The translations under genes and the position numbers were made by a program. This document shows positions 25,314 to 33,045 of a stretch of 64,000 nt of DNA, piece by piece (within the stretch, counting starts at the first letter, position 1; each line of letters opens with the position of its first letter). Below the pieces are notes generated by a model, which was not told where the DNA came from, made no database searches, and worked only from the letters and a program-made list of their open reading frames with translations. The DNA comes from Streptomyces sp. SID12501 (lineage in GTDB: Bacteria; Actinomycetota; Actinomycetes; Streptomycetales; Streptomycetaceae), in assembly GCF_010550245.1 (NCBI RefSeq), contig NZ_JAAGLU010000002.1, forward strand, positions 308,016 through 372,015, read 5' to 3'.

Positions 25314-25602
25314 CGGTATGCCGACGGCTTCCGGTTCTACGGCCTTCCCCACACCGGACACACCCTGTCGACGCGGTCAGGCACCACGCTGAAGGACGCG
25401 ATGGTCCGCGCCGGCCAGTCCTCGGAGAAGGCGGCGTTGATCTGTCAACACTCCGACGACGATCGACAGCAGGAAGTTGCTACCGGACGGACTCGACGCG
25501 ACCGCGCGCAAGGCACGTCAGGAAGCTGCTGCCGTGCCAGATGAAGACGCCATTGATCCAGACGATCAACGTTCCGGCACGAATCTGGCACGCAGCGAAT
25601 AA
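25314..25602 (+). pseudogene. C-terminal remnant of a tyrosine integrase
   Basis: The frame reads RFYGLPHTGHTLSTRSGTTL, KDAMVRAGQSSEKAALICQH and SDDDRQQEVAT, then after a frameshift DGLDATARKARQEA and so on to a TAA at 25600. This is the end of a Streptomyces phage/ICE integrase (family: RFHDLRHTGHTLAxxSGATLxDLMxRxGHSS). The box-II His-Asp-Leu-Arg-His is damaged (YGLPH), the N-terminal two thirds are absent and the frame is broken. It ends 48 bp before a partial tRNA-Gly copy, the usual int-att arrangement. Confidence 0.8.
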
Positions 25603-25618
25603 CTGACGACGACAGCAA

Positions 25619-25647
25619 AAAGGCCCGGGTCGCTGACCTGGGCCTTT
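25619..25647 (-). terminator. Terminator hairpin beside the partial tRNA copy
   Basis: Inverted repeat AAAGGCCC...GGGCCTTT (25619-25626 and 25640-25647), with the inner stem extended by GGT/ACC and a G-T pair. On the minus strand it ends in a short T run. It sits relative to the tRNA fragment exactly as the hairpin at 43053-43079 sits relative to the intact tRNA gene, but its sequence differs. Confidence 0.75.
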
Positions 25648-25649
25648 GT

Positions 25650-25698
25650 CATGGAGCGGGTGACGAGAATCGAACTCGCACTCTCAGCTTGGGAAGCT
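25650..25698 (-). other. Partial tRNA-Gly copy, attachment-site repeat
   Basis: These 49 bp match 43083-43131 with one mismatch (C at 25683 versus A at 43116), at an offset of 17,433 bp. They cover the CCA end, acceptor 3' strand, T arm and anticodon arm of tRNA-Gly(CCC); similarity stops right after the anticodon stem. This is the classic residual att copy left when an element integrates into a tRNA 3' end. It cannot fold into a tRNA on its own. Confidence 0.9.
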
Positions 25699-25768
25699 AC
25701 GGCGCTTGGGCGGGTGCAGGACTGCTGACCTGCGCTGATTCGTTGTGCCGGCGTCGTCGCACGAGCCT

Positions 25769-25823
25769 GATCGCACCGCTGTTGACCGTGGTTGTCCGCT
25801 CTTACGGGCACGCTGTGGGCACG
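25769..25823 (+). repeat. 55-bp direct repeat, left copy
   Basis: This 55-bp sequence recurs at 32033-32087 in the same orientation with four mismatches, all outside the core GTGGTTGTCCGCTC. The copies bracket the ATPase/binding-protein genes, a glycosyltransferase remnant, two small membrane proteins and the PRC-barrel gene. It may be an att site or the end of a repeated gene fragment. Its own coding potential is not clear. Confidence 0.8.
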
Positions 25824-26140
25824 GGCGCCACCAGCAACCGGGCTGCACAGTGCACAGCCCCTGCACCGATCAGCCGCATCTTCTCTGTGGCTGATCCCGA
25901 GCGCCGGTCGCGACCGCACACACCGGGAGCCAGCAGGTGGACCACGTCGAGGGCCGGTCCCCGCTTGCGCCCCGGCGTTCTCTTGTTCACATCCAGTCCC
26001 GTCGTGGTCTGTCGCGACACCGCCGGCGGAGCACTCGGTTTCGGGGGCGAACGGGGGCGTCGGGACGGTGCCCGCAGGGCGTAGCGCCACATTGTGCACG
26101 ATCACCAATCTTCTTTCACACAAACACTGTTGTCCCAGCA

Positions 26141-26155
26141 GAACATGTCATGTTC
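26141..26155 (+). promoter_or_regulatory. Palindrome upstream of the ATPase gene
   Basis: GAACATGTCATGTTC is a perfect inverted repeat (6-bp arms, 3-bp spacer) in an AT-richer patch 47 bp before the ATPase start. It is placed like an operator or activator site. The rest of the stretch 25824-26201 contains no gene I can support. Confidence 0.5.
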
Positions 26156-26201
26156 CACTAATCTTCCTGCGCCGTGACGATCACTGCTTCTGGGCGGGGA
26201 G

Positions 26202-28406
26202 ATGCCCGTGAGGGAATCCGTGTGTGAGGATTTGGGGTTCGAAAAACTCCTCGAAGAGGACGGTTTCTTCGCGCACCTGCTCGGGCGGTCACCGTCGGGC
26301 GCTGGTCGCGAACTGCTGTACGGCCCCGACCTCCCGGTGGTGCTGCTCACCGGCGGCCCGGGCATGGGCAAGGGACGGCTGTTACGCGTGGTGCGGGACC
26401 GTTTCGCCCCCAAGGTGCCGGTGATCCTGCTGGACTGCGGCTCGCCGGTGTACGCGGACCGGGCGGGGCCGGAACCCGGCGCCCGTTCGGCCGCGACCGA
26501 GGCGCTGGTCGAGGCCGCCCGGCGGTTGTGCATGTGGCAGGGGACAGGCGGGCCGTTCGTCTTTCCCCGGCTCTTCACGGGCCTGGCGGTGATCGCGACC
26601 GGCGTCGCGAACGCCACGCCCACCACGGTCGCCACAGAGATCGCACGGTACGAGGAGCTGCCTCAGAGGCGGCGATTCGGCGGCCTGGCAACGGGCGAAT
26701 TCTGGAAGGGCGTGTTCCTTGGAGCCGGCCGTAACCTGCTGACGACCCTTTCCGGGCAGGTGCTCGATCCGTTGGCGGCCTCCGTGAGCACCGCGTTGCT
26801 GGACGCCGTGTTCGCGAATCTGGCGCCAAGTCTGGCCCCACGGGGCAGGGCGGAACTCGCGCGGACCTACGGCGCGTATCCCGGCGCGGTCGGTAACCCC
26901 AAGAACGGGCTGTACGACCTCGCCGAGGACTTCCAGGCCGGCGGCGAGCAGCGGAAGTTGGCGGAGAGCTTCCTCTTCAGGGCGCTACGGGAGGATCTTG
27001 AGGCGGGGTACACGGGGGCATCGGCCTGGCTGCGCCGCGTCGGACGCCCGGGACTGCTGCTGGACCACGCCGAGTCACCGCTGGGAGAGCAACTGCTGAG
27101 CGGCGTGCTCACCGACCGCCGGGGCGGGCAACGCGACCGCGTGGTGATCGTGGGCACGGCACGCAGGGCGGACGGCGGAGCCTTCCTGTACGAGGGGTTG
27201 TCGTCGCAGGAGGTGCTGCCCCCGGCGGTGTTCCGGCCCGTCGGCGGCGTACCGCCCGAGTCGTCCCGGAGCCCGGATCCGGACGAGGGCAGGGCGCCGC
27301 TGGCCGACGGGGTGCTCCTCCTGCGCATGCCCCTTCTCACCGATGACCAGATGCGTGAGGAGACCCAGCGAAGACACCGGCGCACGGAACCGGAGGGCAG
27401 CGCGAGCCGCCGCCGTGTCGATGCCGCCGTGGCGCGGCTGAGCGGCGGACGACCGCACACGGTGATCCGGCTGGCCGCCGCTGCCGGCGCCTTCCGGATG
27501 CCGACGGACGCCAATGACCGGGACATACTGGATGCCACGCTGCGACGCCCGGGCGACGGCGACGCCGCCGCCGGCCGAACGGTGGTGGACGTCCTGCTGC
27601 GGGAACTGATCCTGGACCAGCTGCCGGTGAAGTTGCCGATCGAGCACCACGACCAGTGGCTCGATCTGCTCATCCACCTGTCGGTGGCCCATGACGAGGA
27701 GTGCGCGGACGTCCTGCTCCGTCATCATCAGGCGGGCCGTGTCCACCGCTTGGCGGCACATGAAGTCTCCCAACTGCTCACCGACACCGGGTGGCCCAGC
27801 TGCGAACGGCACTTCATAGGGGACTTCGGACTGCGCCAGCAGCTGGTGCACCGGTTGTACGGGCTACGCCCCGACGGCGCCGCCTGGTACGCCGACCACC
27901 ACCTGCTGCGGGACCACTACGCCGTACGTACCGGGGACGAGGGTGTGCCGGGCGGCGGGGCGTTCCGTTCGGTCCTCGCGCACCGGATGAACCACCACCT
28001 GGTGTCCGGGGGCGTGGACGACGTGGTCCGCCACCTGGCCGCCACGCTGCCAGGCCGCCCTCAGGAATGGTGCGCGGAGCTGCTGGAGATCGCCCAGGCC
28101 CCGTATCCGGGCGGGGCGGACACCCGCCGGAAGCGTGCCACGGGCGAGGTCACGGTGGACGGCCCGGCGCTGCGCCGCACGGTCGACCAGCTGCTGCACG
28201 CGGTGTGGCTGTGCGAGGAGCGGACCAGGCCGACCGGAAAGGAGACGGCCGGCACCTTGGCCCAGCTGCTGAAGGATCTTTCGAAGATGGACTTCGACGG
28301 TGCCGGGCAACTCGGCAGGACAGCCACCCACTGGCGTGAACTGGCCGAGAACGAGAGGCCGTTGCTGCGCTGTGCCTGTACCGACCGACTCGGGCGAAGG
28401 AGTTAA
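26202..28406 (+). CDS. P-loop ATPase of unknown function, operon with binding-protein gene
   Basis: This 734-aa protein has a clear Walker A, LLTGGPGMGKGRLL (about 48-61), and a likely Walker B, RPGLLLDHAES, near residue 283. The layout resembles AAA/STAND-type ATPases, with a long C-terminal helical region rich in His, Leu and Arg. A stretch around residues 120-210 is mildly hydrophobic, but no transmembrane helix is convincing. The start may be ATG 26202 or GTG 26208, which is better spaced from GGGGAG. Its stop is 5 bp from the start of a membrane-anchored periplasmic-binding-type protein, and AGGAG for that gene lies inside its 3' end. The close coupling suggests the two form one sensing or transport device. 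I know no characterised homologue. Confidence 0.8.
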   Translation: MPVRESVCEDLGFEKLLEEDGFFAHLLGRSPSGAGRELLYGPDLPVVLLTGGPGMGKGRLLRVVRDRFAPKVPVILLDCGSPVYADRAGPEPGARSAATEALVEAARRLCMWQGTGGPFVFPRLFTGLAVIATGVANATPTTVATEIARYEELPQRRRFGGLATGEFWKGVFLGAGRNLLTTLSGQVLDPLAASVSTALLDAVFANLAPSLAPRGRAELARTYGAYPGAVGNPKNGLYDLAEDFQAGGEQRKLAESFLFRALREDLEAGYTGASAWLRRVGRPGLLLDHAESPLGEQLLSGVLTDRRGGQRDRVVIVGTARRADGGAFLYEGLSSQEVLPPAVFRPVGGVPPESSRSPDPDEGRAPLADGVLLLRMPLLTDDQMREETQRRHRRTEPEGSASRRRVDAAVARLSGGRPHTVIRLAAAAGAFRMPTDANDRDILDATLRRPGDGDAAAGRTVVDVLLRELILDQLPVKLPIEHHDQWLDLLIHLSVAHDEECADVLLRHHQAGRVHRLAAHEVSQLLTDTGWPSCERHFIGDFGLRQQLVHRLYGLRPDGAAWYADHHLLRDHYAVRTGDEGVPGGGAFRSVLAHRMNHHLVSGGVDDVVRHLAATLPGRPQEWCAELLEIAQAPYPGGADTRRKRATGEVTVDGPALRRTVDQLLHAVWLCEERTRPTGKETAGTLAQLLKDLSKMDFDGAGQLGRTATHWRELAENERPLLRCACTDRLGRRS

Positions 28407-28411
28407 CGGGG

Positions 28412-30034
28412 ATGCCCAGATGGAAGAAGATCCTCTACGTGCTGCTGGGCGCGGTGACGATCGTGGCCCTGGCCTTGTACAGCTGGTACGCCCTGACCCG
28501 ACCGGACACCTGTCACAAGGGAGTTGACCGGATCGGCGGCGAGTGCGTCGGCGTCAGCAGTGACGGCTACGACTTCGGCACCCCGGAGATCCGCGACGTG
28601 GCCCGGGCCATCGCGGAGGAGAACGAGAAGATCGAGGGGCAGCCCTACGTCACGGTGGCGATGATGCTGCCCCTCCAGTCGGACAGTCCGGCACTGCGAC
28701 GGCAGATGCGCAGAGACCTGCAGGGCGCGTATCTGGGCCAGTTGGAGGCCAACGAGGGCGAGGGGGAACCGCCGAGGATCCGCCTGGTGCTGGCCAACCC
28801 CGGACAGGATTACGGGCACCAGTCCACGGTCGTGGACACCTTGCTGCGCATGGCCGACTCGTCAAAGGACCGGTTGCGGGCCGTCACCGGCTTCAACCTC
28901 AGCCTCGTCGACACGCAGGACGCCGTCAAACGCCTGACGGAGCACAAGGTCCCGGTACTCGCCTCCCGGATCACCGGGGACCAGATCGCGAACCAGGACG
29001 GGGCGGACGGGATGACCAAACTCCAGTACCCCGGCCTGGCCAGGATCATCCCCACCAACTACGAAGCGGCCCAGGCGCTGTCCAACTTCAACGGTGAACG
29101 GGGCCGGGAGAACCGCAGGACGGTGCTGGTCTACGACACGCGTCCGGACAGCTACGACGAGTCGCTGGCCAAGGCGTTCTCCGGGATCAAGGAGAAGGGG
29201 CCGGCCGGTCCCGCCGCGATGCCCTACGAATCCCCGGGGATTGACAAGGCGGGATCGAGCGGTAACCAGTTCGCCCAGATGGCCAACAACATCTGCGACT
29301 CCGAGGCCGACACCGTCTACTTCGCGGGGCGCACGCTGCACCTGCGGATCTTCGCGCTCAAGCTGGCCCAGATGGTCTGCGAGAACCGGCACTACACCAT
29401 CATCAGTGGTTCCGACGCCGCCTCGCTGCGGGAGGACATGTCGGCGAAGGACTGGGCGCAACTGCGCGGCGACGAGGGCGGGCAGGCGAAAGTGACGGTG
29501 CAGTACGCCGCTCCCGCGCACCCTGCCGCCTGGAGCACCGAACTCGCCGCCTGGCGCAAGAAGTGGGACGCGACCCACGACCGCGAGCCCACCGCGGACG
29601 AGCTCCCCCAGTACCTCACCGAGCCCAAGGCGGCCCTGGACAGCCTGAACAAACTGATCAGGACCACGCGCGACAAGGGGACCGATCTCGGCTCCACCCC
29701 GGACCTGCTGGACTCCCGGACGATGCTCGTCTACGACGGCCTGGTCACCATCGGCACAGCGCTGCATCAGGTGCAGAGCGGCGGCGCCGAGAAGGTGCCC
29801 GGCCTGGAGGACGTCGGCCGGGAATGGCCCCAGCTCCAGTCCCGCCACCGGGTGCAGGGCACGAGCGGCCTGATATGCCTGACCAGCGGTGGAAACCCGT
29901 ACGACAAGCCGGTCGCGGTGGTCGAACTGGATCCGGGCCGGAAGGGCCTTGGCAAGCTGAAGTTCGTCGGCCTTGGCTGGCCCACCGGCCGGGAACAGCC
30001 GAAGAACTGTGTGATCCCGAGCCGCACCCCCTGA
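28412..30034 (+). CDS. Membrane-anchored type 1 periplasmic-binding-like protein
   Basis: This 540-aa protein has a single N-terminal transmembrane segment (ILYVLLGAVTIVALALYSWY, about 6-25) preceded by MPRWKK, so the rest faces outward. There is no lipobox Cys. The outer part looks like a Leu/Ile/Val or ligand-gated-receptor binding fold: YVTVAMMLPLQSDSPALRRQ at the start of the first lobe, LRAVTGFNLSLVDTQDAV, VPVLASRITGD and DTVYFAGRTLHLRIFALKLA later, plus four or more Cys residues that could pair. No ABC permease or transport ATPase is adjacent; instead it is coupled to the P-loop ATPase gene 5 bp upstream. A signalling receptor is plausible, but this is inference. Confidence 0.82.
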   Translation: MPRWKKILYVLLGAVTIVALALYSWYALTRPDTCHKGVDRIGGECVGVSSDGYDFGTPEIRDVARAIAEENEKIEGQPYVTVAMMLPLQSDSPALRRQMRRDLQGAYLGQLEANEGEGEPPRIRLVLANPGQDYGHQSTVVDTLLRMADSSKDRLRAVTGFNLSLVDTQDAVKRLTEHKVPVLASRITGDQIANQDGADGMTKLQYPGLARIIPTNYEAAQALSNFNGERGRENRRTVLVYDTRPDSYDESLAKAFSGIKEKGPAGPAAMPYESPGIDKAGSSGNQFAQMANNICDSEADTVYFAGRTLHLRIFALKLAQMVCENRHYTIISGSDAASLREDMSAKDWAQLRGDEGGQAKVTVQYAAPAHPAAWSTELAAWRKKWDATHDREPTADELPQYLTEPKAALDSLNKLIRTTRDKGTDLGSTPDLLDSRTMLVYDGLVTIGTALHQVQSGGAEKVPGLEDVGREWPQLQSRHRVQGTSGLICLTSGGNPYDKPVAVVELDPGRKGLGKLKFVGLGWPTGREQPKNCVIPSRTP

Positions 30035-30080
30035 GAGGTATCGGGAGCGGAGCGCGCCCGTCGCGTCGGCGATGGTCCAG

Positions 30081-30408
30081 TCCAGTAGCGCAGGCCTCGC
30101 GGCCGAGGGCGACGACGCCGGCACCGACGGGGACGGTGCCGCACACCTGCTGCTCCTGCGGCTGGCCGCGGTGGTCCACCACACCGGGGCATGGGCCACG
30201 GCGGCCGCGCTGCGGGCCGGAGTTCCCGTGGTGACCGTGCCGGTGACCGCTGACCAGCCGTTCTGGGCCGGGCGGCCGCCCGCGATCGATGCAGTCCCCG
30301 ATCCGGTCCATCACCGCCGAACGGCTCGCCGACGCGCTTGACCAGGTTGTGCGGTGGCAGACCTCCACACGGGATGAACAAGGTGAAGCTGTGACCACGG
30401 ACAACTGA
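30081..30408 (+). pseudogene. C-terminal remnant of a GT1-type glycosyltransferase
   Basis: The frame contains LRLAAVVHHTGAWATAAALR and AGVPVVTVPVTADQPFWAGR, the donor-binding signature of UDP-sugar/sterol-type glycosyltransferases (family: MAAVVHHGGAGTTAAALRAGVPxVxVPxxxDQPFWxxR). After a +1 shift near 30300 it continues as SITAERLADALDQVVRWQ and stops at 30408. Several invariant residues are altered (HHGGAGTT to HHTGAWAT) and the N-terminal domain is missing. It is dead DNA left by transfer or deletion. Confidence 0.75.
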
Positions 30409-30835
30409 GTGGGCTGTACCCGCAAGGCATTCGTGCCCTCCGCATGCCCCATCCTCGAGCGCGACACGTGCCAGAAGACGCGGGAGAGCCCGCTCGGGTA
30501 AAAGCCCCAGGCCGAGGGCGATGGGGGTCTGGAGCCTGTCGGGCAGCGCCTGCGCCAACACCGTGATTGCTACTTCGGCGCATTTATGGTCCCGGTCGGT
30601 CATCAGGTGAAGGGGAGACCATGAACGACCTTTTTTGCGGCCCGTCCGTAGGTGGGCCGAACCATGAAGAGGCGGTGGAGAAACGTGCAGCTGAGGAATT
30701 CAGTGACGGACGGTAGTGCGGTAAATGTCACAGCAGGGCAACAGACTCAACTGGAGCGGGCTGAAAGGATTTGACGGGGGCACTCGGTTCTTCGCGGCAC
30801 TGATGGGTGCTGCTTCCTGAGGGAAGGAGAAGCTC
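30409..30835. other. Gap without a recognisable gene
   Basis: The 427 bp between the glycosyltransferase remnant and the first small membrane protein show no conserved frame. The base composition falls toward AT at 30690-30790, suggesting that the promoter of the small-protein genes lies there. No -10/-35 pair is certain. Confidence 0.4.
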
Positions 30836-30910
30836 GTGTATATAGGTCTGGGTACTGTCGTCGTCATCATTGTCATCGTCGCTGTCGTCATGATGCTGCG
30901 CCGCCGCTGA
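30836..30910 (+). CDS. 24-aa single-span membrane peptide
   Basis: GTG 30836, with GGAAGGAG eight bases upstream, encodes MYIGLGTVVVIIVIVAVVMM followed by LRRR and a stop: an uninterrupted hydrophobic helix with a positive C-terminal end, so a tail inside the cell is expected. The strong ribosome site, lack of any charged residue within the helix and stop immediately after three Arg codons support a real gene. Similar very short hydrophobic proteins occur beside stress genes in Streptomyces; their role is not known. A PRC-barrel gene lies downstream. Confidence 0.72.
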   Translation: MYIGLGTVVVIIVIVAVVMMLRRR

Positions 30911-30939
30911 ACCGTGCCCCTCGTGGCGCATGAGCAGCC

Positions 30940-31107
30940 ATGACCTCGAAAAAGTGGAATCAACATGGCTGTGTTGACTCTTTACTTCTCCTCGCCCTGA
31001 TATTGGGCGGCGCCCTATTCGCCCTTCACGTTCTGTGGTTCCTGCGATTCGTCTCCCGGAGTACCGGAACCGGTGGAGCGAGGAGGGGCCGCTGGTACCG
31101 CTGGTGA
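30940..31107 (+). CDS. 55-aa small hydrophobic protein
   Basis: ATG 30940 encodes MTSKKWNQHG, then the hydrophobic run VDSLLLLALILGGALFALHV, then LWFL, and a basic tail ending RRGRWYRW. The hydrophobic core followed by LW and a terminal YRW is typical of small Streptomyces 'hydrophobic protein' families with two helices; here the second helix appears deleted. The ribosome site is weak. It follows the 24-aa peptide by 29 bp and might be co-transcribed. It could be a shortened, partly decayed copy. Confidence 0.5.
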   Translation: MTSKKWNQHGCVDSLLLLALILGGALFALHVLWFLRFVSRSTGTGGARRGRWYRW

Positions 31108-31276
31108 GTCAGCTGCGCGTACCGTCCCTCGCGTTGGTCGTCGTGCCTACGGATGCGTAGACCGAAAATAAATTGTGTGGGACGGGAAACGGTGGGCACC
31201 CGACCCACCGAGGGATGCCCACTGAGATATCTGACGGGCTTCCTCGGTATTCACGTACGACAAGGGGAGGTTTTGT

Positions 31277-31627
31277 ATGACGGACAATGTGTGGGGTTAC
31301 CCGGCCGAGATGGGCCACCAGACGGGGACGGACCTGACGGGATTCAAGGTCGAGGCGAGCGACGGCTCGATCGGCAAGGTCGACAAGCACTCCGAGGACG
31401 TCGGGGCCGCGTATATCGTCGTCGACACCGGAGTGTGGATCTTCGGCAAGCAGGTTCTGCTTCCTGCCGGTGTCATCTCGTCCATTGATGTCGCGGAGCG
31501 GACGATCCATGTCGGCCGTACCAAGGAAGAGATCAAGAACTCCCCCGAGTTCGACAAGGACAAGCACGTCGGTGACCCCGGTTACCACGAGCAGGTCGGC
31601 GGCTACTACGGAGACCGCCGAGCCTGA
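31277..31627 (+). CDS. PRC-barrel domain protein
   Basis: This 116-aa protein has a PRC-barrel core: LTGFKVEASDGSIGKVDKHS with AAYIVVDTGVWIFGKQVLLP and AGVISSIDVAERTIHV, about residues 18-82. The acidic/charged C-terminus carries TKEEIKNSPEFDKDKH. PRC barrels occur in RimM, photosynthetic reaction centres and many stand-alone actinobacterial proteins tied to general stress, where they probably bind protein partners. The ATG at 31277 has GGGGAGG upstream. A strong terminator follows, so this ends a transcription unit that may include the small membrane proteins upstream. Confidence 0.9.
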   Translation: MTDNVWGYPAEMGHQTGTDLTGFKVEASDGSIGKVDKHSEDVGAAYIVVDTGVWIFGKQVLLPAGVISSIDVAERTIHVGRTKEEIKNSPEFDKDKHVGDPGYHEQVGGYYGDRRA

Positions 31628-31653
31628 GCTTGACCGTCACTCCGCAGCACACG

Positions 31654-31688
31654 AGGGCGGGCACCGGTGTTCTGCCGGTGCCCGCCCT
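31654..31688 (+). terminator. Terminator after the PRC-barrel gene
   Basis: A perfect 14-bp inverted repeat (AGGGCGGGCACCGG and CCGGTGCCCGCCCT) with a 7-nt loop starts 27 bp after the stop codon. Only a TT follows the stem. Confidence 0.85.
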
Positions 31689-31828
31689 TCGCCGTGCCCG
31701 GCAGTCCCACCCGGTGGCCTGGACGCCCGCACGGTCCGGGATCCTCTACGCCTACGTCTACGGCGTCGAGGTCCGAATCGTCGCCGGCCGTCGGGGTACC
31801 CGCGCCTGACGCCCGCCCTGCGCGAGGA

Positions 31829-32021
31829 AGCGAGAACGCCGTGAGCGGGCGCCAGCAGGACGTCTTGCCCTGCACGCCGAGGAGCATCGACTCCAGCTCC
31901 AGGACGTCGCTGAGCGGCGAACGGGAGAAGAGACGGCCGTTCGGCTTGAGGCGCCCGGCCTTCTCGGACAGCCGGCCGAGCGCGGCCTTGGAGTGATCGG
32001 TGGACACACCCAGGTCGAACA
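31829..32021 (-). pseudogene. Fragment of an unidentified actinobacterial protein
   Basis: On the minus strand a segment reads MFDLGVSTDHSKAALGRLSE, KAGRLKPNGRLFSRSPLSDV and LELESMLLGVQGKTSCWRPL, with helical, protein-like composition and codon use. After that the frame becomes low-complexity, and upstream it runs into the 55-bp repeat. No start with a ribosome site exists. It looks like an internal piece of a helical (perhaps ferritin-like) conserved protein, but I cannot name the family. Confidence 0.4.
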
Positions 32022-32032
32022 TGACCGGGTCG

Positions 32033-32087
32033 GATCGCACCGCTGTCCACCGTGGTTGTCCGCTCCTACGGGCACGCCGTGGGCACG
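32033..32087 (+). repeat. 55-bp direct repeat, right copy
   Basis: It matches 25769-25823 at 51 of 55 positions in the same orientation, 6,264 bp away. It adjoins the minus-strand protein fragment ending at 32021. The remaining DNA to the Lrp gene (32088-32212) shows no gene. Confidence 0.8.
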
Positions 32088-32212
32088 CTGCGGTGAACCC
32101 ACGGGGCGATGCCCGTGCGTGGCGGTCGGTGCTCCGGGTTCGGCTCACTCCGGTGTCCGGCCCGGGGCATCGTTGTGAGTGCGCACCTGGATGGTGACGG
32201 CCGCGTTCGCTG

Positions 32213-32860
32213 TCAGTCCTCCGGCTCGGAAACGCGTTGGAGATCAGCCCGGCCTTCGGCGGCGCGGATGAAGCGGGTCATGCCGAACTGGCTCGTTCCG
32301 GGGGCGCCCTGAGGGGTGGTGGGCGTCGGCTCGGTGGCGCCGGGTGCGGACGGCAGGACGTAGGGGCGGCGGAGTACCTCGTCGAGGATGATGACGGTCT
32401 CGGTGGCGCGGACCGCGGGAATGGTGGACAACTGGTCGGTGACCAGGCGGTGTACGGCGGCGACGTCGCGCACCCGGACCTGGATCATGGCGTCGTGCTG
32501 GCCGGTGGTGACGGCGCAGTACTCCACCTCCGGCAGCTGGGCGAGAGCGGTGCGGAACTGCTTCCACAGTTCCTGGCGGACGGTGACGAAGATCAGGGCA
32601 CAGATTTCGAGACCGACCCGGCCGTGGTCGACGCGGGCGCTGAAGCCGCTGATCACGCCGTCGGCGCGGAGGGCTTCGAGGCGGGTGTAGGCGTTCGCGC
32701 GGGAGACGCCGACGCGCTCGGCAAGGGCGGCGACGGAGATGCGGCCCTGGGTGCGGAGGACGTCGAGGATCTTGAAATGTACAGAATCCAGGGCAAGACC
32801 GATGCCGATCCGTCCAGAGCGGGGTTCGCCGGACGCGTCGGGGCTGGACGGATCTGCCAT
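32213..32860 (-). CDS. Lrp/AsnC-family transcription regulator
   Basis: This 215-aa protein has an N-terminal AsnC helix-turn-helix (DSVHFKILDVLRTQGRISVA, then ALAERVGVSRANAYTRLEAL, then RADGVISGFSARV; about 24-80) and a C-terminal RAM/ligand domain (LPEVEYCAVTTGQHDAMIQV, about 100-175). The last 40 residues are Pro/Thr-rich. Such regulators sense amino acids or related metabolites. It diverges from a peptide-type ABC transporter operon across 185 bp, so it most likely regulates uptake by that system, plausibly together with the downstream peptidase. Confidence 0.92.
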   Translation of the reverse strand: MADPSSPDASGEPRSGRIGIGLALDSVHFKILDVLRTQGRISVAALAERVGVSRANAYTRLEALRADGVISGFSARVDHGRVGLEICALIFVTVRQELWKQFRTALAQLPEVEYCAVTTGQHDAMIQVRVRDVAAVHRLVTDQLSTIPAVRATETVIILDEVLRRPYVLPSAPGATEPTPTTPQGAPGTSQFGMTRFIRAAEGRADLQRVSEPED

Positions 32861-33045
32861 GGGAGTGCCTTTCCTGGACGCTTCGTCTCGATCGTGTCCT
32901 GTTGGTCAGATGTTGTGGTTAGTTTCAGCCCACCCTAACGGTGAATCGTCCAGGGACTTCCAGGGACTGCCTGGGACTTCCTCCGGCGGCCGTCGATGCC
33001 CGCCGTGCCTTCTCCCGCTCCATCCCCCTGCTCTCGGAGGCACCC

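Noticed and set aside
25619..25698. A second functional tRNA-Gly gene
   Set aside because: Only the 3' half is present; the acceptor 5' strand and D arm are missing, so no cloverleaf can form.
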